Assembly (NCBI GenBank): GCA_028753945.1
Contig: JAPNXP010000002.1
Span: forward strand, 7,688,001 to 7,752,000
Origin: Hexactinellida sp. DTS-2022
Lineage: Eukaryota; Porifera; Hexactinellida
Length of the DNA: 64,000 nucleotides
Direction of reading: 5' to 3'
The translations under genes were made by a program, and so were the position numbers. Shown piece after piece: positions 1 through 10,961 of the stretch (the first letter of the stretch is position 1; every line of letters begins with the position of its first letter). A model generated the notes under the pieces. The model was not told the DNA's origin and did not search any database. It saw only the letters and a list, made by a program, of their open reading frames with translations.

Positions 1-151
1 AAACCTTGTCTTGATCACCAATATGGCATTGAAAATAGATTTGATATGCTTTCTTCACGAGAGGAATCATATTGCGTCTTTGAACCTTGGTGGTAAATTC
101 ACCGCAAATATAACAGAAAGAATTAGGATCAATGACACATCCTCGAGACAT
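1..151 (-). CDS. 5' end of a conserved repetitive-family protein, cut by the window edge
   Basis: Reading leftward from the ATG at 151-149 there are 50 open codons beginning MSRGCVIDPNSFCYICGEF and ending GDQDK-V at the window edge. A CxxC pair (FCYIC) and the ending GDQDK match a repetitive protein family I know from arthropod and other invertebrate genomes, generally found as many near-identical genomic copies; its function is unknown to me. The last bases read AAG|GTTT on the minus strand, so GDQDK may be the end of exon 1 with a donor there. Start choice: first in-frame ATG, followed at once by the conserved block. Repeat origin is inference. Confidence 0.6.
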   Translation of the reverse strand, partial: MSRGCVIDPNSFCYICGEFTTKVQRRNMIPLVKKAYQIYFQCHIGDQDKV

Positions 152-890
152 AGTTATGCTAGATCGATGAAAGAAACAATTTAGAATTTAATGATACAAG
201 AGCAAAATGTGTAAATATAAATATTTATAGTATATATTTTTGATTGAAATTTCGGAAATTTTTAAGATTGAACAAAAATAATTTGAGACGTTAAACAAAA
301 AATCTAAGTATATAATCATTAATATACATGTTCAATTAGCCTGGAAAGTTATATTTCATTGAAGAAACAAAAACTTTGTTGGACAGTGTAATACTTAAAA
401 TCTCAATCTCTACTATATACATAATTTTGTTACTCAACCATGCATATTCTTAAAGTTAAATGATCATGACATCCATGGTCCAATATCAATTTTTTTATTT
501 AAATTACAATTAATTAAGTTTCAATCTAATTTTCGAATCTTCTAATGAGACTTCCCTAGAAATGATAGCTGATGTAGGACTAACATTCCTCTGCTACTTC
601 TCAAGTAAAACTGGTGGAGACAGCTAGTCTTAACAAACTCATTTATGGATATTTATTGGCCTTCGCCTTAAATTAAACTTGTCTCATTTAGGCCGATACC
701 ATTACTGATCAACTACCAAAATGGCTTTTCATACGGGTTTATTGAAAATTATAAATTTATAATGATTAATTGTCACGAAATGTCTTGTAGCGAAAAGCCC
801 TGTCACGTAAAGTCTGTATCCCCATTCACACATCATGGTTGTTAATGTAATATTCCTTTTATACTAGTATGTAATATGTATAGTAAAATA
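152..890. other. AT-rich interval without recognised gene
   Basis: No open frame resembling a protein, no terminal inverted repeats and no tandem array recognised. It would hold the promoter of the leftward reading frame at 1-151, but no motif stands out. Confidence 0.5.
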
Positions 891-1165
891 CAGTACACTC
901 TCGCCCATCCGACCCACTCTAATCCGAACAGGAGTGGCATTTTTGAAGGAGGAAAACTTCTGAGAACCCAAATAGGGATTTATCAAGGAATTTCTGGGCA
1001 ATAAAGATCTGGGCACATGGCACCAAATCAGGTGCCAAACCGGCTCTTAATTGAACCGCGCTGCAAGCACATTTGCAACTAACCCGATGCTTGGCTGGTA
1101 GCCAAAGTGCCGGCCAGACATCTAGATAAACCTCTGTGGACAAGCCTACTCTGAAACAATAGTAC
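891..1165. mobile_element. Possible Tigger/pogo-type MITE end
   Basis: The block starting at 891 (CAGTACACTCTCGCCC, later CTCTAATCCGAACAGG) resembles the terminus of the intact element at 6122-6524 (CAGTACACCCTCGCTAAT) and is preceded by TA. No matching right terminus is evident, so this is probably a truncated copy. A 74-codon open frame lies inside it on the minus strand, but I recognise nothing in it and do not call it a gene. Confidence 0.35.
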
Positions 1166-1258
1166 TACTGTTACGTGGGTCACTAGCGGTCACCAAAAAT
1201 ATTAATTTATGATTACCTGCAATATAATCAACCTGTCTATTAAGTTATGCTCAGGGGG

Positions 1259-1696
1259 CATAGGCGTAGAGTATGACGGATCGGCCGGGGCACGCCCCTT
1301 CTGCCCGTATGCATTACGGGGCGGAGGCCTCTTCGCCCAGTTAGCTTTCTGTTAAAGATTTCGGAAAATATATAAATATATACAGAGTATGAAATCTTGA
1401 CCATTTCAATCAAGAATAACTATACTTTCCGGATATTTTATCAATAATATACTGTACGAGTATACCAATTGGGGAATCCCGCTTAACGACTACCTCAGAA
1501 TATCGATCATCCCGATATTGCTACTACTTTATATATTCTCGTTCAACGACTCATTAACATTAGTATTAATTGATTTTGGAATTACGACCACCCGCTATTC
1601 AAAATTTTGGCCATTGTTTATGAACGAAAAATTATTTTAAACACAGAATCACGCCCCGTCAGCTTTTGGTAAATAATTAATAACTCTACGCCTATG
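1259..1696. mobile_element. Non-autonomous hAT element (438 bp) with perfect 8-bp TSD
   Basis: Terminal inverted repeats CATAGGCGTAGAGT (left) and its complement ACTCTACGCCTATG (right) enclose 438 bp. The element is flanked by TCAGGGGG at 1251-1258 and again at 1697-1704, an exact 8-bp target-site duplication as hAT transposases make. No coding potential inside. The 167-bp element at 23417-23583 shares the terminal motif CATAGGCGT, so both may be mobilised by one hAT source. Confidence 0.9.
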
Positions 1697-1704
1697 TCAG
1701 GGGG

Positions 1705-3290
1705 TTAGTGTTCCCAATGTGACAGCTCGTATTTTTTACGTGAATGGCAAAATGCGGGATGTAGGGATTTCGTTAAATTTTTCGTTACATAACCGAAGAT
1801 TTTTCTGCTCACCTAGATTCAATTTGAGGTCAGCCGCCGAAATACTATATTTGCGTTAGGTCTTTTGGAGTATCTCTCGATTTTAGCATGTCTGGAAGGT
1901 ATTGCTCAAGTTCACGAACCTGGATGACTGGCCGTTACTATCTGGTATTCAGGTTCCACAGTTTTTATTAATTACAACCGGCATTTAATGCGAAAAGGCA
2001 TTATTTGGATGCAAGCGAGGGCCGAAGGGCCGAGTGCAAGTTGTAAGAATGCGAGAGTGCGGACGAGCAGGTATGGATAATATTTCTTGGTTTAAGGAAC
2101 GTGGAAGGAAAATTAGACCGAAAATTGCAAATTTGGGCGAGACGAACGATGACAAATTTAAATAATACAAGATTGAGTAGTATATATTATCCGAAAAAGA
2201 ATATATGAATAGAAATAACATTATATCAAATAATTATTACAAAGAAATACAAACCCCTACTAAGTGCCTAAGAATGAAATTTATATTCAAATACTCGCCT
2301 GAATGATTAATTGTTGTTCATTCTATCCAACATACTCCAGATCTATTCTCGCCGTTTTATAAATGTGACGATTGACACTAATAAACAGAGTGTATCTTGT
2401 TTGTCTAAGTAAACTTCAATTTCTGCTGTACAATGGATAAAATGCAGGTTCGGAATTCTGTGAAATATAATTATTTAACACATTATTTGACTAATTCAAA
2501 TCGACATGCAGATAGTATGTCATAGCACAATACTGGAAAGTGCAAATAACGATGAGAAAATTACCTTAAATACAAGAATAATTAAAACTTCATATATTAA
2601 TTAGGGCAGTACTCTAAACAAGTTCATAGCTAAAATCTGTACGGTTATGTTCATAAGATAATAATAGAATGTATCCGGATAGGGTGTCAAAATTGGGACG
2701 TTGGGGATGATATTGTGACCTAATTTTGTCTAAATTGATTTCCCCCTTATTATCCCGAAATTTCTCCCCAAGTTAAGAACTCCTGTTCAAGGAATTTCGG
2801 CCCCCGATCCAAATTGGGCCTAACAGTGATCCCCGGACGCCCAACTGGCGATGCGACGTTTTATAGAACTACAAACCTCGTTTACTATTTATGTATCCTC
2901 CCTGATCTCTGCATACCTCATAGCTATAATTTCTCTCAGTGAGACGCCGCATGTGAATTATAGAACGGATATGGTTGAATATATTCTAGACGAAATAGAC
3001 ATCGAGTGGATATTTATTTAGTTTCCAATCTATATTCGGACCTTCTTTGAAGTGTGCATGATTTGACGAGAACCGACCTTGCTAGTGAAATGCCTTGTAT
3101 ACAATAATACATATCAATATCATCTTGTTTAGTTGTACATATTTTGGTCCCCTTTTCTTTATTGTTCATATAATATTTCCTGATTGGTTTGTTTAGTTAT
3201 AGTATATTAATCCTAAGCTACTACTAGGTCGCAAGAGAAAATTTGCAACTCTTTTAACAACTCTCCTCCGACAACAAAGCGTATAAATTT
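1705..3290. other. AT-rich interval without recognised gene
   Basis: Only short open frames in low-complexity AT sequence (for example 1985-2221 on -). Nothing in them resembles a known family, and I see no tandem or terminal repeats. Confidence 0.5.
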
Positions 3291-3299
3291 CGAGGATTA

Positions 3300-4067
3300 A
3301 ATCTTGTGCTTGGAGTCCAAAGATCTCACTTTAGAGAAGGACTTACAGGTGGTTAATCAGATATGATGGAATTGAGGGAACAAAACATGACTCTCACAAG
3401 AAACAATGCCAACCTGGAGCTAGATGTACATTCGATGAAGGCGACTCCAGACCAGATACAATCAATCTTGTTAGCATTAACATCTGGGAAGATTTCGCGC
3501 AAAAGCTTACACAGGCTCATGAAACAGTTAGGACCAAAGATGGTGCATCTTAGAAGTGGTCTAACATTTTGGCAAAACACAATCCAATTATAAGCGACAA
3601 GTTGTCCTCCATCCGTAAAACAGGAGGTGGGTCCCCTGAAGGAAATTTATCTGTAATGGAGCTTAAGATCAAAAGTATTCAGGGGAAGGAACTTTTCGAA
3701 GGTGTGGCATCAGGCATTGATCTTTCCCTTTTATCGCCCATCAGTCCATTGAGTGAATCTGTGATGTCCATCGGCAGTGCAACATAGAGACAACAAACCA
3801 CGTTGAAAAAGAGAATTCTTCGACGATGATGACTCGGTAAAGAATATTATTTTGCAAAGTGAACAGGAGAAGCTGGTCGTATTGAAAAGTAGAGATAGCA
3901 AGTTTGATCGAGTGGTGGATCTCTTAGAAACTGTAGTAGCTAAACAAAATAGGATGCTCTCCAACAATTTTAGCCTAATACAGCCTACTTTACAGCCTAC
4001 TTTACCACCTTTGCAAACTGCTACTTCCACACTACCACCTCCCCCTTATCCTCACGGGTATTTTTAA
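3300..4067 (+). pseudogene. Decayed Myb/SANT-like protein of a PIF/Harbinger element
   Basis: Frames change several times. A coiled-coil-like stretch (LREQNMTLTRNNANLELDV, from 3363) is followed in another frame by KWSNILAKHNPIISDKLSSI then RKTGGGSPEG (about 3555-3640), the sequence expected after the helical domain of Myb/SANT-like proteins encoded beside Harbinger transposases. A third frame (3852-4067) gives a C-terminal coiled coil and a proline-rich tail ending at TAA. In PIF/Harbinger elements this protein helps the transposase reach DNA and the nucleus. It converges on the transposase remnant at 4200-5230. Whether the first coiled coil belongs to the same protein is uncertain. Confidence 0.6.
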
Positions 4068-4199
4068 TCTTTCGTTCCTCAGCACCTTCCGCACTCTCAT
4101 CATTTTCAAACTAATGATTAATTTATAATATTAATGTTTATACTATACAGAAAGTAAATCAATAATTATTGTAGGTTTATACTATATAAAACATAATAA

Positions 4200-5230
4200 T
4201 TAATCAAAATAATCTGTAATGACTGACTGGCGAACAATACTTCCATTAGTTGTTGATGTATCACCCGGATAACTATCTTCTGCAATAGTATCTTCTACAA
4301 TAGGATCTTCTTGCTCGATTGTATCTATCTGCCATTGTAGCCCATGATCGATGCAAAAATTATGCAGCACCATTGTAGCTACTACTAATCGACAAACTCT
4401 CTCCGGTGTGTAACAGAGAGTCCCTCCAGTTTTGTCCATAGATCGCCATCTACTCTTCCAAACCCCAAAAGCGCATTCAATAGTTTTTCGAGATTTCAGA
4501 AAAGCTCTATTATAGCGCCTCTCCCCTGGCGTGATTGGAGAAATTATTGGTGTAAGGAGGTTAGGCCGTAGTGATTACTCACTGTCGCCGAGGAACCATC
4601 CTTTGACAGTGGGTATATCTCCACTAGCAAATCCTTCGATTGATACCAGACTGCCTCCAAATAAAGACATCATGAGTGCACCCAGGCCATTTGGCGACAA
4701 TATCAATAAATTTTAAATCGGTATCGCATATTGCTTGGACATTGATGGAGTGAAAGATTTTCCTGTTGACAAATAGGTCTTCATTACAGGGAGGTGCTAA
4801 AATAGGTACATGTGTGCCGTCAATACATCCGAGTAGAAGTGGAAAGCCATTTAATTCCAAGAATTTTTGCTGTATTAGTAATTAATCTATTTGATTTGGG
4901 AAAACTATATAATCTCGGTCAAAAAAAATAAGTGAATCTGTCACTGTACAGATACATCGGGAAACAGAAGGATGGGATTTCCCATGTGAAGTTGCGACAA
5001 ACTTTTGAAATGAACCGGTGGCGAGAAATTGTAATGTGGGAGCTGGAATGGAATGTGATCGAATAGTTGATCGATGAATGAATGTTACAACTTTTTCTTG
5101 CAGATGAACGAACATATATTAGTAACTCTGTAACGCGCGATAAATACTGCATCATTATAAACATCAATTGGGTAGAGTCTATCACGAAATACTCTCTGTC
5201 GTGACAAACTTTATGAAAGATTGAGATCAA
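4200..5230 (-). pseudogene. PIF/Harbinger (HARBI1-like) DDE transposase, frameshifted
   Basis: On the minus strand the order is that of a HARBI1-type transposase: VFRDRLYPIDVYNDAVFIAR near 5190, LQFLATGSFQKFVA (about 5030), HPSVSRCICTVTD, then LLGCIDGTHVPIL (first catalytic Asp, about 4820), KWPGCTHD (second Asp, about 4690), FLGDSE (about 4590) and RKTIECAFGVWKSRW (catalytic Glu, about 4480). The C-terminus ends VITDYFD-stop at 4200. Defects seen: a frameshift near 5090, an in-frame TAA near 4890, a frameshift near 4690 and a TAA near 4580. All three catalytic positions survive but the chain does not. It would cut and rejoin DNA at short target sites. Convergent with the Myb-like remnant at 3300-4067. 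Confidence 0.85.
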
Positions 5231-5239
5231 GTAGAAAAG

Positions 5240-6121
5240 CGATAGTGGGGCAGCATAGCAATAAAATTGTTAAATTTTTGATACAAGCATGAAAATTAGC
5301 ACAGACATAGATAAATATATTATAAAAAGATATGGATATGAAGCATCATGAAATTTTAATATTTTCAAGATGGCGGCCAAAAATTGTCGAAAAGTGTCGA
5401 ACAAAAGAAGGCCCTCGCGATTACTTGTTAAATGACCTCGTAGAGTGTTTATATGCGCATATCTATTCTCAAATGACTGTGCGATGAAGAAAGAGGGGTC
5501 ATCGACAGGATAGAAACAATATTTTAGAATGGAATGTGTTACATTCCAGCGTTGACAAGGGATGTCCTCCCTCCCAAACATGGTCATGTGACCCCTATAA
5601 TGACTGGAAATCTTATGCTGATTACGAATATCCGCATTAAACATTGATTAAACTTTAATTGACAAAGTTAATTTGCTTTTGTGTACATATATGTACTACA
5701 GTGTAACTCGCTTAGTACGTACTTCGACTTTGTAAGTACTAATTTATTTAACCAATTAGTAATTTATATGTATCTCAACATAATGTAAAGTCTGTTAGTA
5801 CGTACACTTAGATGATATACACAAATTTTCTCTCCCGAGGGGTTATATACTAACCGAGTTCTATTTTGAGTCAAAATGTCATTCCTTCTTAATAATATTG
5901 TGAAACTTTTACTCGATTAAGGGGAGATATATATTAACTGGTGGCTCTATAAAGCGAGTCGACTACGTTTATTCGACAGATTCGACACCAATACCTATCT
6001 TATTTTCAGGGATATTACCATATTATAGTAGAATCCCGTTAACATATTTTTGGGTCGCAATAACCAGGGGATCGTTAATTTGAAAGGGTTGAGAACCACT
6101 GACTTGGAAGTAAGTGTATTA
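5240..6121. other. Interval without recognised gene; possible MITE ends
   Basis: A 124-codon open frame (5270-5644, -) lies just upstream of the Harbinger transposase but resembles nothing I know. At 5699 an ACAGTGTAACTCGCTTAGTA block looks like a Tigger-type terminus without a clear partner. Confidence 0.4.
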
Positions 6122-6524
6122 CAGTACACCCTCGCTAATTCGAACCCCGCTAATCCGAACCCCGCTAATACGAACCCCGCTAATAAGAAACCCGCTAATA
6201 AGAAACCCGTTAATTCGAACCCCGCTAATGCGAACCCTCGCTAATCCGAACAGGATAAAGTAAAGATTCTTCGAATAAATGTGGGAAAATCGTAAATTGC
6301 AATGGAAGTATAAAAAATAAGTCTCTGGCAAGTATTTTTAGGACTGCACTAGATGTTTATTTCGGATTACCCAGGTTTGTACAAGTCTGGTTAGGATTTT
6401 CGAGATTTTCATTTATAGATGCCCATAGAAAATGCATTACTTCACTAATACGAACGAATTCACTAATCGGAAAAGAATATTTTTGAATCGGAACACCTCT
6501 GTTCGGATTAGCGAGGGTGTACTG
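6122..6524. mobile_element. Tigger/mariner-type MITE (403 bp), TA target duplication
   Basis: Starts CAGTACACCCTCGCTAAT and ends with the complementary TTAGCGAGGGTGTACTG; TA at 6120-6121 and 6525-6526. Termini of the form CAGTA-CTCGCTAATCCGAAC are typical of pogo/Tigger-type elements. The left arm contains a 15-bp tandem amplification of its own terminal motif (listed separately). Confidence 0.85.
6135..6250. repeat. 15-bp tandem repeat (about 7 units) inside the MITE arm
   Basis: Units of the form AATNCGAACCCCGCT repeat head to tail. The unit is itself the subterminal motif of the surrounding MITE, so the array looks like local expansion of a terminal repeat. It produces artificial NPANPNPAN-type open frames that should not be annotated. 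Confidence 0.85.
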
Positions 6525-6691
6525 TATCAGTAAAATTTCCGATGTACAGGATGACAGGAATATAGTTCTTTTTGCTGTTCTATACAGGCGTTCAGGGATT
6601 TAGTACATTTGTATAGGGATTTTTATTTTAGACAAAATTACTGATAGTGAGAGATTTGCAAAGAGATTAACCTGATTTATGTCAACCTTAA

Positions 6692-7400
6692 GTATAAATT
6701 ACGGCAGATTCACCCAAAAAAAACACATGAATTTAGTTTTGAAGGTGGGATTTTGAATTTCAGATATATGATAGAAGACATTATAGCTAGATTCAAACTG
6801 AAAACGAAAACAAATTATCTTCTATAACCGCGATTTTATTGGGCGTGCAGTTTTATGCAAATACAAAAGTCCCATAGGGGGATTTCGTCATATTCCACCT
6901 GATATGTGTGTGGATTTCAAGATCATTATATGCTAAAGACCTATACTGTGTGATCTATCAGATAGATCATCATTATGGGTGGTTTAGAATTTTGATAAGA
7001 TCTATTTTAAAATCTTGCGACCTTTTGGAACCAAAAAATGAATAAAAAGGTCATCTTTTTATGTGAAATTTGAAAAAATGTTTGAAAAAAGAAATTCGAA
7101 GTGATAATTCAAAAATGTAAACCGTCAACCAACTCCGTACGCTTATAATCTTCGAATATTGATTCTGATAACAAACATTGATGGCCGCATTGCCAAATTA
7201 ACGCATCATATCTACCACCACTTTTGGAAATCGCCTTATGGGAGATTTTTATTAGTCAAATTTTGAAACCGACAAAACATAAAATGTATAATAGATAGGG
7301 ACATTTTCTCTATGGTTTATTGCTTTGTGTCGTATAGGTAACTATTTCTCACAATTACAAATTAATACAAGAACTTTCATTCGCGTGGGGTAATTTATCC
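6692..7400 (+). mobile_element. TTAA element family A, copy A1
   Basis: Bounded by TTAA at 6688-6691 and 7401-7404. Left end GTATAAATTACGGCAGATTC, right end CGTGGGGTAATTTATCC, matching the other five copies (consensus start GGTTAAATTACGGCAGATTC, end GGGGTAATTTAACC, about 715 bp). Non-coding. The TTAA target implies mobilisation by a piggyBac- or Kolobok-type transposase. It abuts B1 across one shared TTAA. Confidence 0.85.
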
Positions 7401-7404
7401 TTAA

Positions 7405-7849
7405 CTGTAGACTGCCTAACTGATACACGTTGTAACAGGAGGAAAACAGGTCGATCAAATAATTCAAATTTCAAAGAAATTCGGATTTAGACATGGTTTT
7501 GTAGTATCTATCGATTTTATTCAAAAAATCAAAATTTTCAAAATTTGTTATGATGATGTAGCATAAAAGTGAAATGCTCCACTTCCCTGCCACTTGCTTT
7601 GGTAAATTCTAAATGTTATAATTTCACCGTAGAAAAACCCGAAAGAAGATATTGGACTAAATCATATCTATTTAGTATATTTGGCTTGATTAATACAGAG
7701 TTGTGATAGATATAACTCAAATATATTTAACTTTTCGCAATCCATGGTTCTTCAAAAACAAATTTGTCGATTTTTTAAAATGACATAACTTTCGTTTAGT
7801 GAATCGGATTTGTTCAATTTTTATGATCTGATAGGTGCATATAATAACC
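7405..7849 (+). mobile_element. TTAA element family B, copy B1 (3' truncated)
   Basis: Begins CTGTAGACTGCCTAACTGAT directly after the TTAA closing A1 and follows the family B sequence (compare 47038-47722) until about 7833. The sequence after the hAT insertion (from 10962) is not recognisably family B, so B1 lost its right half before or during that insertion. Confidence 0.75.
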
Positions 7850-7976
7850 ACACCAACCAGTGGTGGATTAAGGGGGGGGCGGGTGGAGCGGTCGCCCGGG
7901 TCCCGAGCCTAAAGGGGGCCCTATGTAAAGCTGTAATATTTGTATTGGAATGTTGTTACATTATATTGTTTTTGAG

Positions 7977-8083
7977 TAGTGAAGCAATAACAATGATAAT
8001 GATTGTTTCATTGAGTTTGAATAGTGAAGCAATAACAATGATAAGGTTAATTATTTTTGAACACTGAACCAATAACAATGATA
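7977..8083 (+). repeat. Short tandem repeat in the hAT 5' leader
   Basis: AGTGAAGCAATAACAATGAT occurs at 7978 and 8024 and a variant (ACTGAACCAATAACAATGAT) at 8063. It lies between the terminus and the transposase start. Repeated subterminal motifs can be transposase-binding sites in hAT elements; that role here is inference. Confidence 0.6.
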
Positions 8084-8182
8084 CAATTAATAGACAGCAG
8101 ACCTTTAAAAGAAACAATCCTATTCCTGATCTACTTTTACATTGAATTTTTCTAGTCTTAATATATTCTCCACATTTCAGTA

Positions 8183-10760
8183 ATGCATCCTATTCAAAAG
8201 TCGGGGGCAACTAAAAGAAAAGAAAGTCACATTCGCAAAGAGCAACTGAAACAAGAAACGTCTAAACTTCATAAACTAGACACATTCTTTAACTTACAAT
8301 TACAATCACAAGAATTGCCAGCCGAAGACTATGAGCTTTCAGCTTCAACATCTTCCTTTGTAGCTATTGGCGATTCTTTTGTATCTAATTCAAATGAATT
8401 ACTTGCAGTAGTGGACTCCAGTTTTATCGAGTCAGAGTGTCAAGTTCCAGAGGTTGTAGAAGAGCAACACGCTTTAACTCAGGAAGAAATACAACTTGTG
8501 AATGACATTGGGTTGTTGGACGAAATATCAGAAGACATACGAAATCGTTGGATTGCAAAAGGTAGTGAAGACTGTAGAAACAATTGTAATAATTTCCCAA
8601 ATTCTGGCAAGACTCATGGAAATGAAGGATATCACCGATACTGTTCAATGTCTTTCTTCACACGAATTCATCCTTTGACAGGAGAGTCTGCAGAACGTAT
8701 ATGGCTCTGTTACTCTCCCTCAAGAGGCAAAGTATTCTGCTTCGCTTGTAAGCTCCTATCACGAATAACTAGTTCATTCACCCAAGGCTTTAATGCTTGG
8801 AAGCATGCTGACGAAAGAATTTCGTCCCATGAAAATAGCCAGCAGCATAGAGAAGCCATGATAATTATGTGCACAAGAAAAACAAGTATTGGTAGGGTGG
8901 ATTGTCATATCATCCAGGAGTTTGAAAACCAACGACAGAATTGGCGCAAAGTGATAGAGCGTGCAGTATCTGTAATAACATTTCTTTGCGAACGGGGTCT
9001 CCCGTTGAGAGGGAAAGACGAAGTCATTGGGTCTCCAAGTAATGGTAATTATCTAGGAGTGATGGAGGTCCTTGCAAAATACGATTCATTCCTTGCTCAA
9101 CACATCACCATGTTCGTTAACAAAGGAAGAGGCCATACTTCATACTTGTCATCTACCTTTTGCGAGGAATTGATTAGTCTAATGGGTAGCAAGGTTCTTG
9201 ATACAATTATCGAAGAACTAAGATCAGCGAAGTTTTATTCAGTGTCTGTCGATTCGACACTCGATGTTGCACACTCAGATCAACTAACATTTATTGTCCG
9301 TTATGTCGTACCGAGTGGGCCTAAGGAAAGAATTCTGAGGTTTTTACCGATAATCGGTCATACTGGACAAGTGATAGCCGAAATGATACTAAGCTTTCTA
9401 GAAAAATATGGAATCGACATTAATAATTGTCGTGGCCAATCATATGATAATGAATCAAATATGAGTGGGAAATATATCGGTGTCCAAACTATTATCAAAC
9501 AGCATTGTCAATATGCGACAATTATACCATGTGCAGCTCATTCCCTCAATCTTGTGGGAAAAGTTCCGCAGAATGTAGCCCAGTGGTTGTAAGATTCTTT
9601 GACATTATAAAAAGTTATACACTTTTATTTCAGCATCTACTTATCGATGGCGACTTCTTTGTGAAAAACTTAAGCCCCTAGGCTTGTCTGTAGTCAAGCG
9701 GCTTTCTGAAACTCGGTGGTCCGCAAGATATGAAGCAGTGGAAGCCCTGCACAAAGGATATAATGCTTTATGTGAGTTATTATTATCTTTAGCGTCTGAT
9801 ATTGAACATAAGGTTGACTGTCGAAATGAAGCAAGTTCGATACTTAAAAACTTGGCGAATTAGATTTTGCAATTCTTCTTGTTTTTTGGAAAACTGTTTT
9901 AAAGCGCTTCCATCAAACTAATCTCTCCCTTCAGTCAAGCACTTTAAATCTTAATGTCATCGTAGCGCTACTCGAGTCCCTTGTTGGATTTATTGAAACT
10001 CAGAGAACCGAATTTGAACATTTTCATAAGCGGGGTATTATTCTGTGTGAACATGACCAGTACAACTCAGTCCTTAAGCGAGTTAGAGTGCCCAACCGTC
10101 GTTATGTTAATGTAGACGACGAAGATAAAGATCCCAATATGTCGCCAATGGATAAATTCAGACAAGACGTGTTTCAAGTTATCATTAATCGGTTGATCAG
10201 TGGCTTAAAATATCGCCTTGTGGCATATAAAGAAATCAGCAATAACTTCGGATTCTTGTGTAAACTACCCTCTCTCTCTAATCAAATGATCAAACAAGCT
10301 GCAGGAAATATTACATGCTCATATCCCAATGATATGGAACCTACGATTGAGTGAGCTTATTCAATTTTCCAGCTTGATCAGATCTTCGGTAGATCTTCAA
10401 ACAAGTGAAAAAACGAAGTCAATAGAGCTGAAGATGTATGAATTCCTTCACACACAAAACCTCACACAAACGTTTCCTAACATAGAAATAGCTCTTCGAA
10501 TATATTTATCCCTGATTGTATCAAATTGCAGTGGGGAGAGGTCTTTTTCGAAACTGAAACGTATCAAAAATGAGCTCAGAAATAGAATTGGACAAGATCG
10601 ACTTAACAGTCTATCAATCATGAGTATTGAGAGTGATGTACTGAGACAATTAGACTTTTCACAGATAATTATGGATTTTAGTCATCTGAAGAGTAGAAAA
10701 AGGCCTAATAATGTCAATCTAAGGATTATGAATAATTACATAATTAAAATAATTAAATAA
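8183..10760 (+). pseudogene. hAT transposase (TTF zinc finger, DUF4371, hAT C-terminal dimerisation), frameshifted
   Basis: The first open stretch (8183-9592, 469 codons) holds a TTF-type zinc finger region (WLCYSPSRGKVFCFACKLL, residues about 175-195, ending SSHENSQQHREAM), then the DUF4371 core with FYSVSVDSTLDVAHSDQLTF and the signature CRGQSYDNESNMSGKYIGVQ, then IPCAAHSLNLVG. This is the architecture of ZMYM1-like hAT proteins. It shifts frame near 9565 and 9625 (next segment STYRWRLLCEKLKPLG, SETRWSARYEAVEAL), again near 9855 (LDFAILLVFWKTVLKRF onward), and near 10340, after which comes the dimerisation block NCSGERSFSKLKRIKNELRN and SLSIMSIESDVLRQLDFSQI. At least four frameshifts make it non-functional. 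Start: the ATG at 8183 opens a lysine-rich N-terminus. Confidence 0.9.
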
Positions 10761-10961
10761 TAATCTTGAATCTACGTACAATAATTTTTATAGCAAAAGA
10801 GTAAATGGTAATGAATAATAATGCAATGATTTTCCCAAAGAATCCTGTAGGATTATATTTGGAGCTATTGGGGGGGGGATGTCCCCAAAAAAACTCCTAA
10901 AGGCCCGTGGTTGATGTCCGCCCGGGGCCCTATATACCCATAATCCGTATCTGACACCAAC

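Larger units (their letters stand above)
7858..10953 (+). mobile_element. hAT transposon (3,096 bp) with degraded transposase gene
   Basis: Flanked by the exact 8-bp duplication ACACCAAC (7850-7857 and 10954-10961). Imperfect terminal inverted repeats: CAGTGGTGGATTAAGG at the left, complement of CAGATACGGATTATGG at the right. Subterminal GC-rich blocks (GGGGGGGCGGG, CCCGGGGCCC) lie at both ends. It carries one transposase gene on + (8183-10760), now broken. This is the only element here retaining both hAT ends and most of a hAT coding region, so it represents a formerly autonomous type. Confidence 0.92.

Noticed and set aside
919..1143. 74-codon minus frame in the 891 block
   Set aside because: No recognisable motif; probably non-coding transposon interior.
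5270..5644. 124-codon minus frame upstream of the Harbinger transposase
   Set aside because: Considered as an N-terminal extension or second gene, but no conserved motif and composition is AT-driven.
6050..6244. Open frame encoding NPANPNPAN-type repeats
   Set aside because: It is the translation of a 15-bp tandem repeat in a MITE arm; the opposite strand is equally open.
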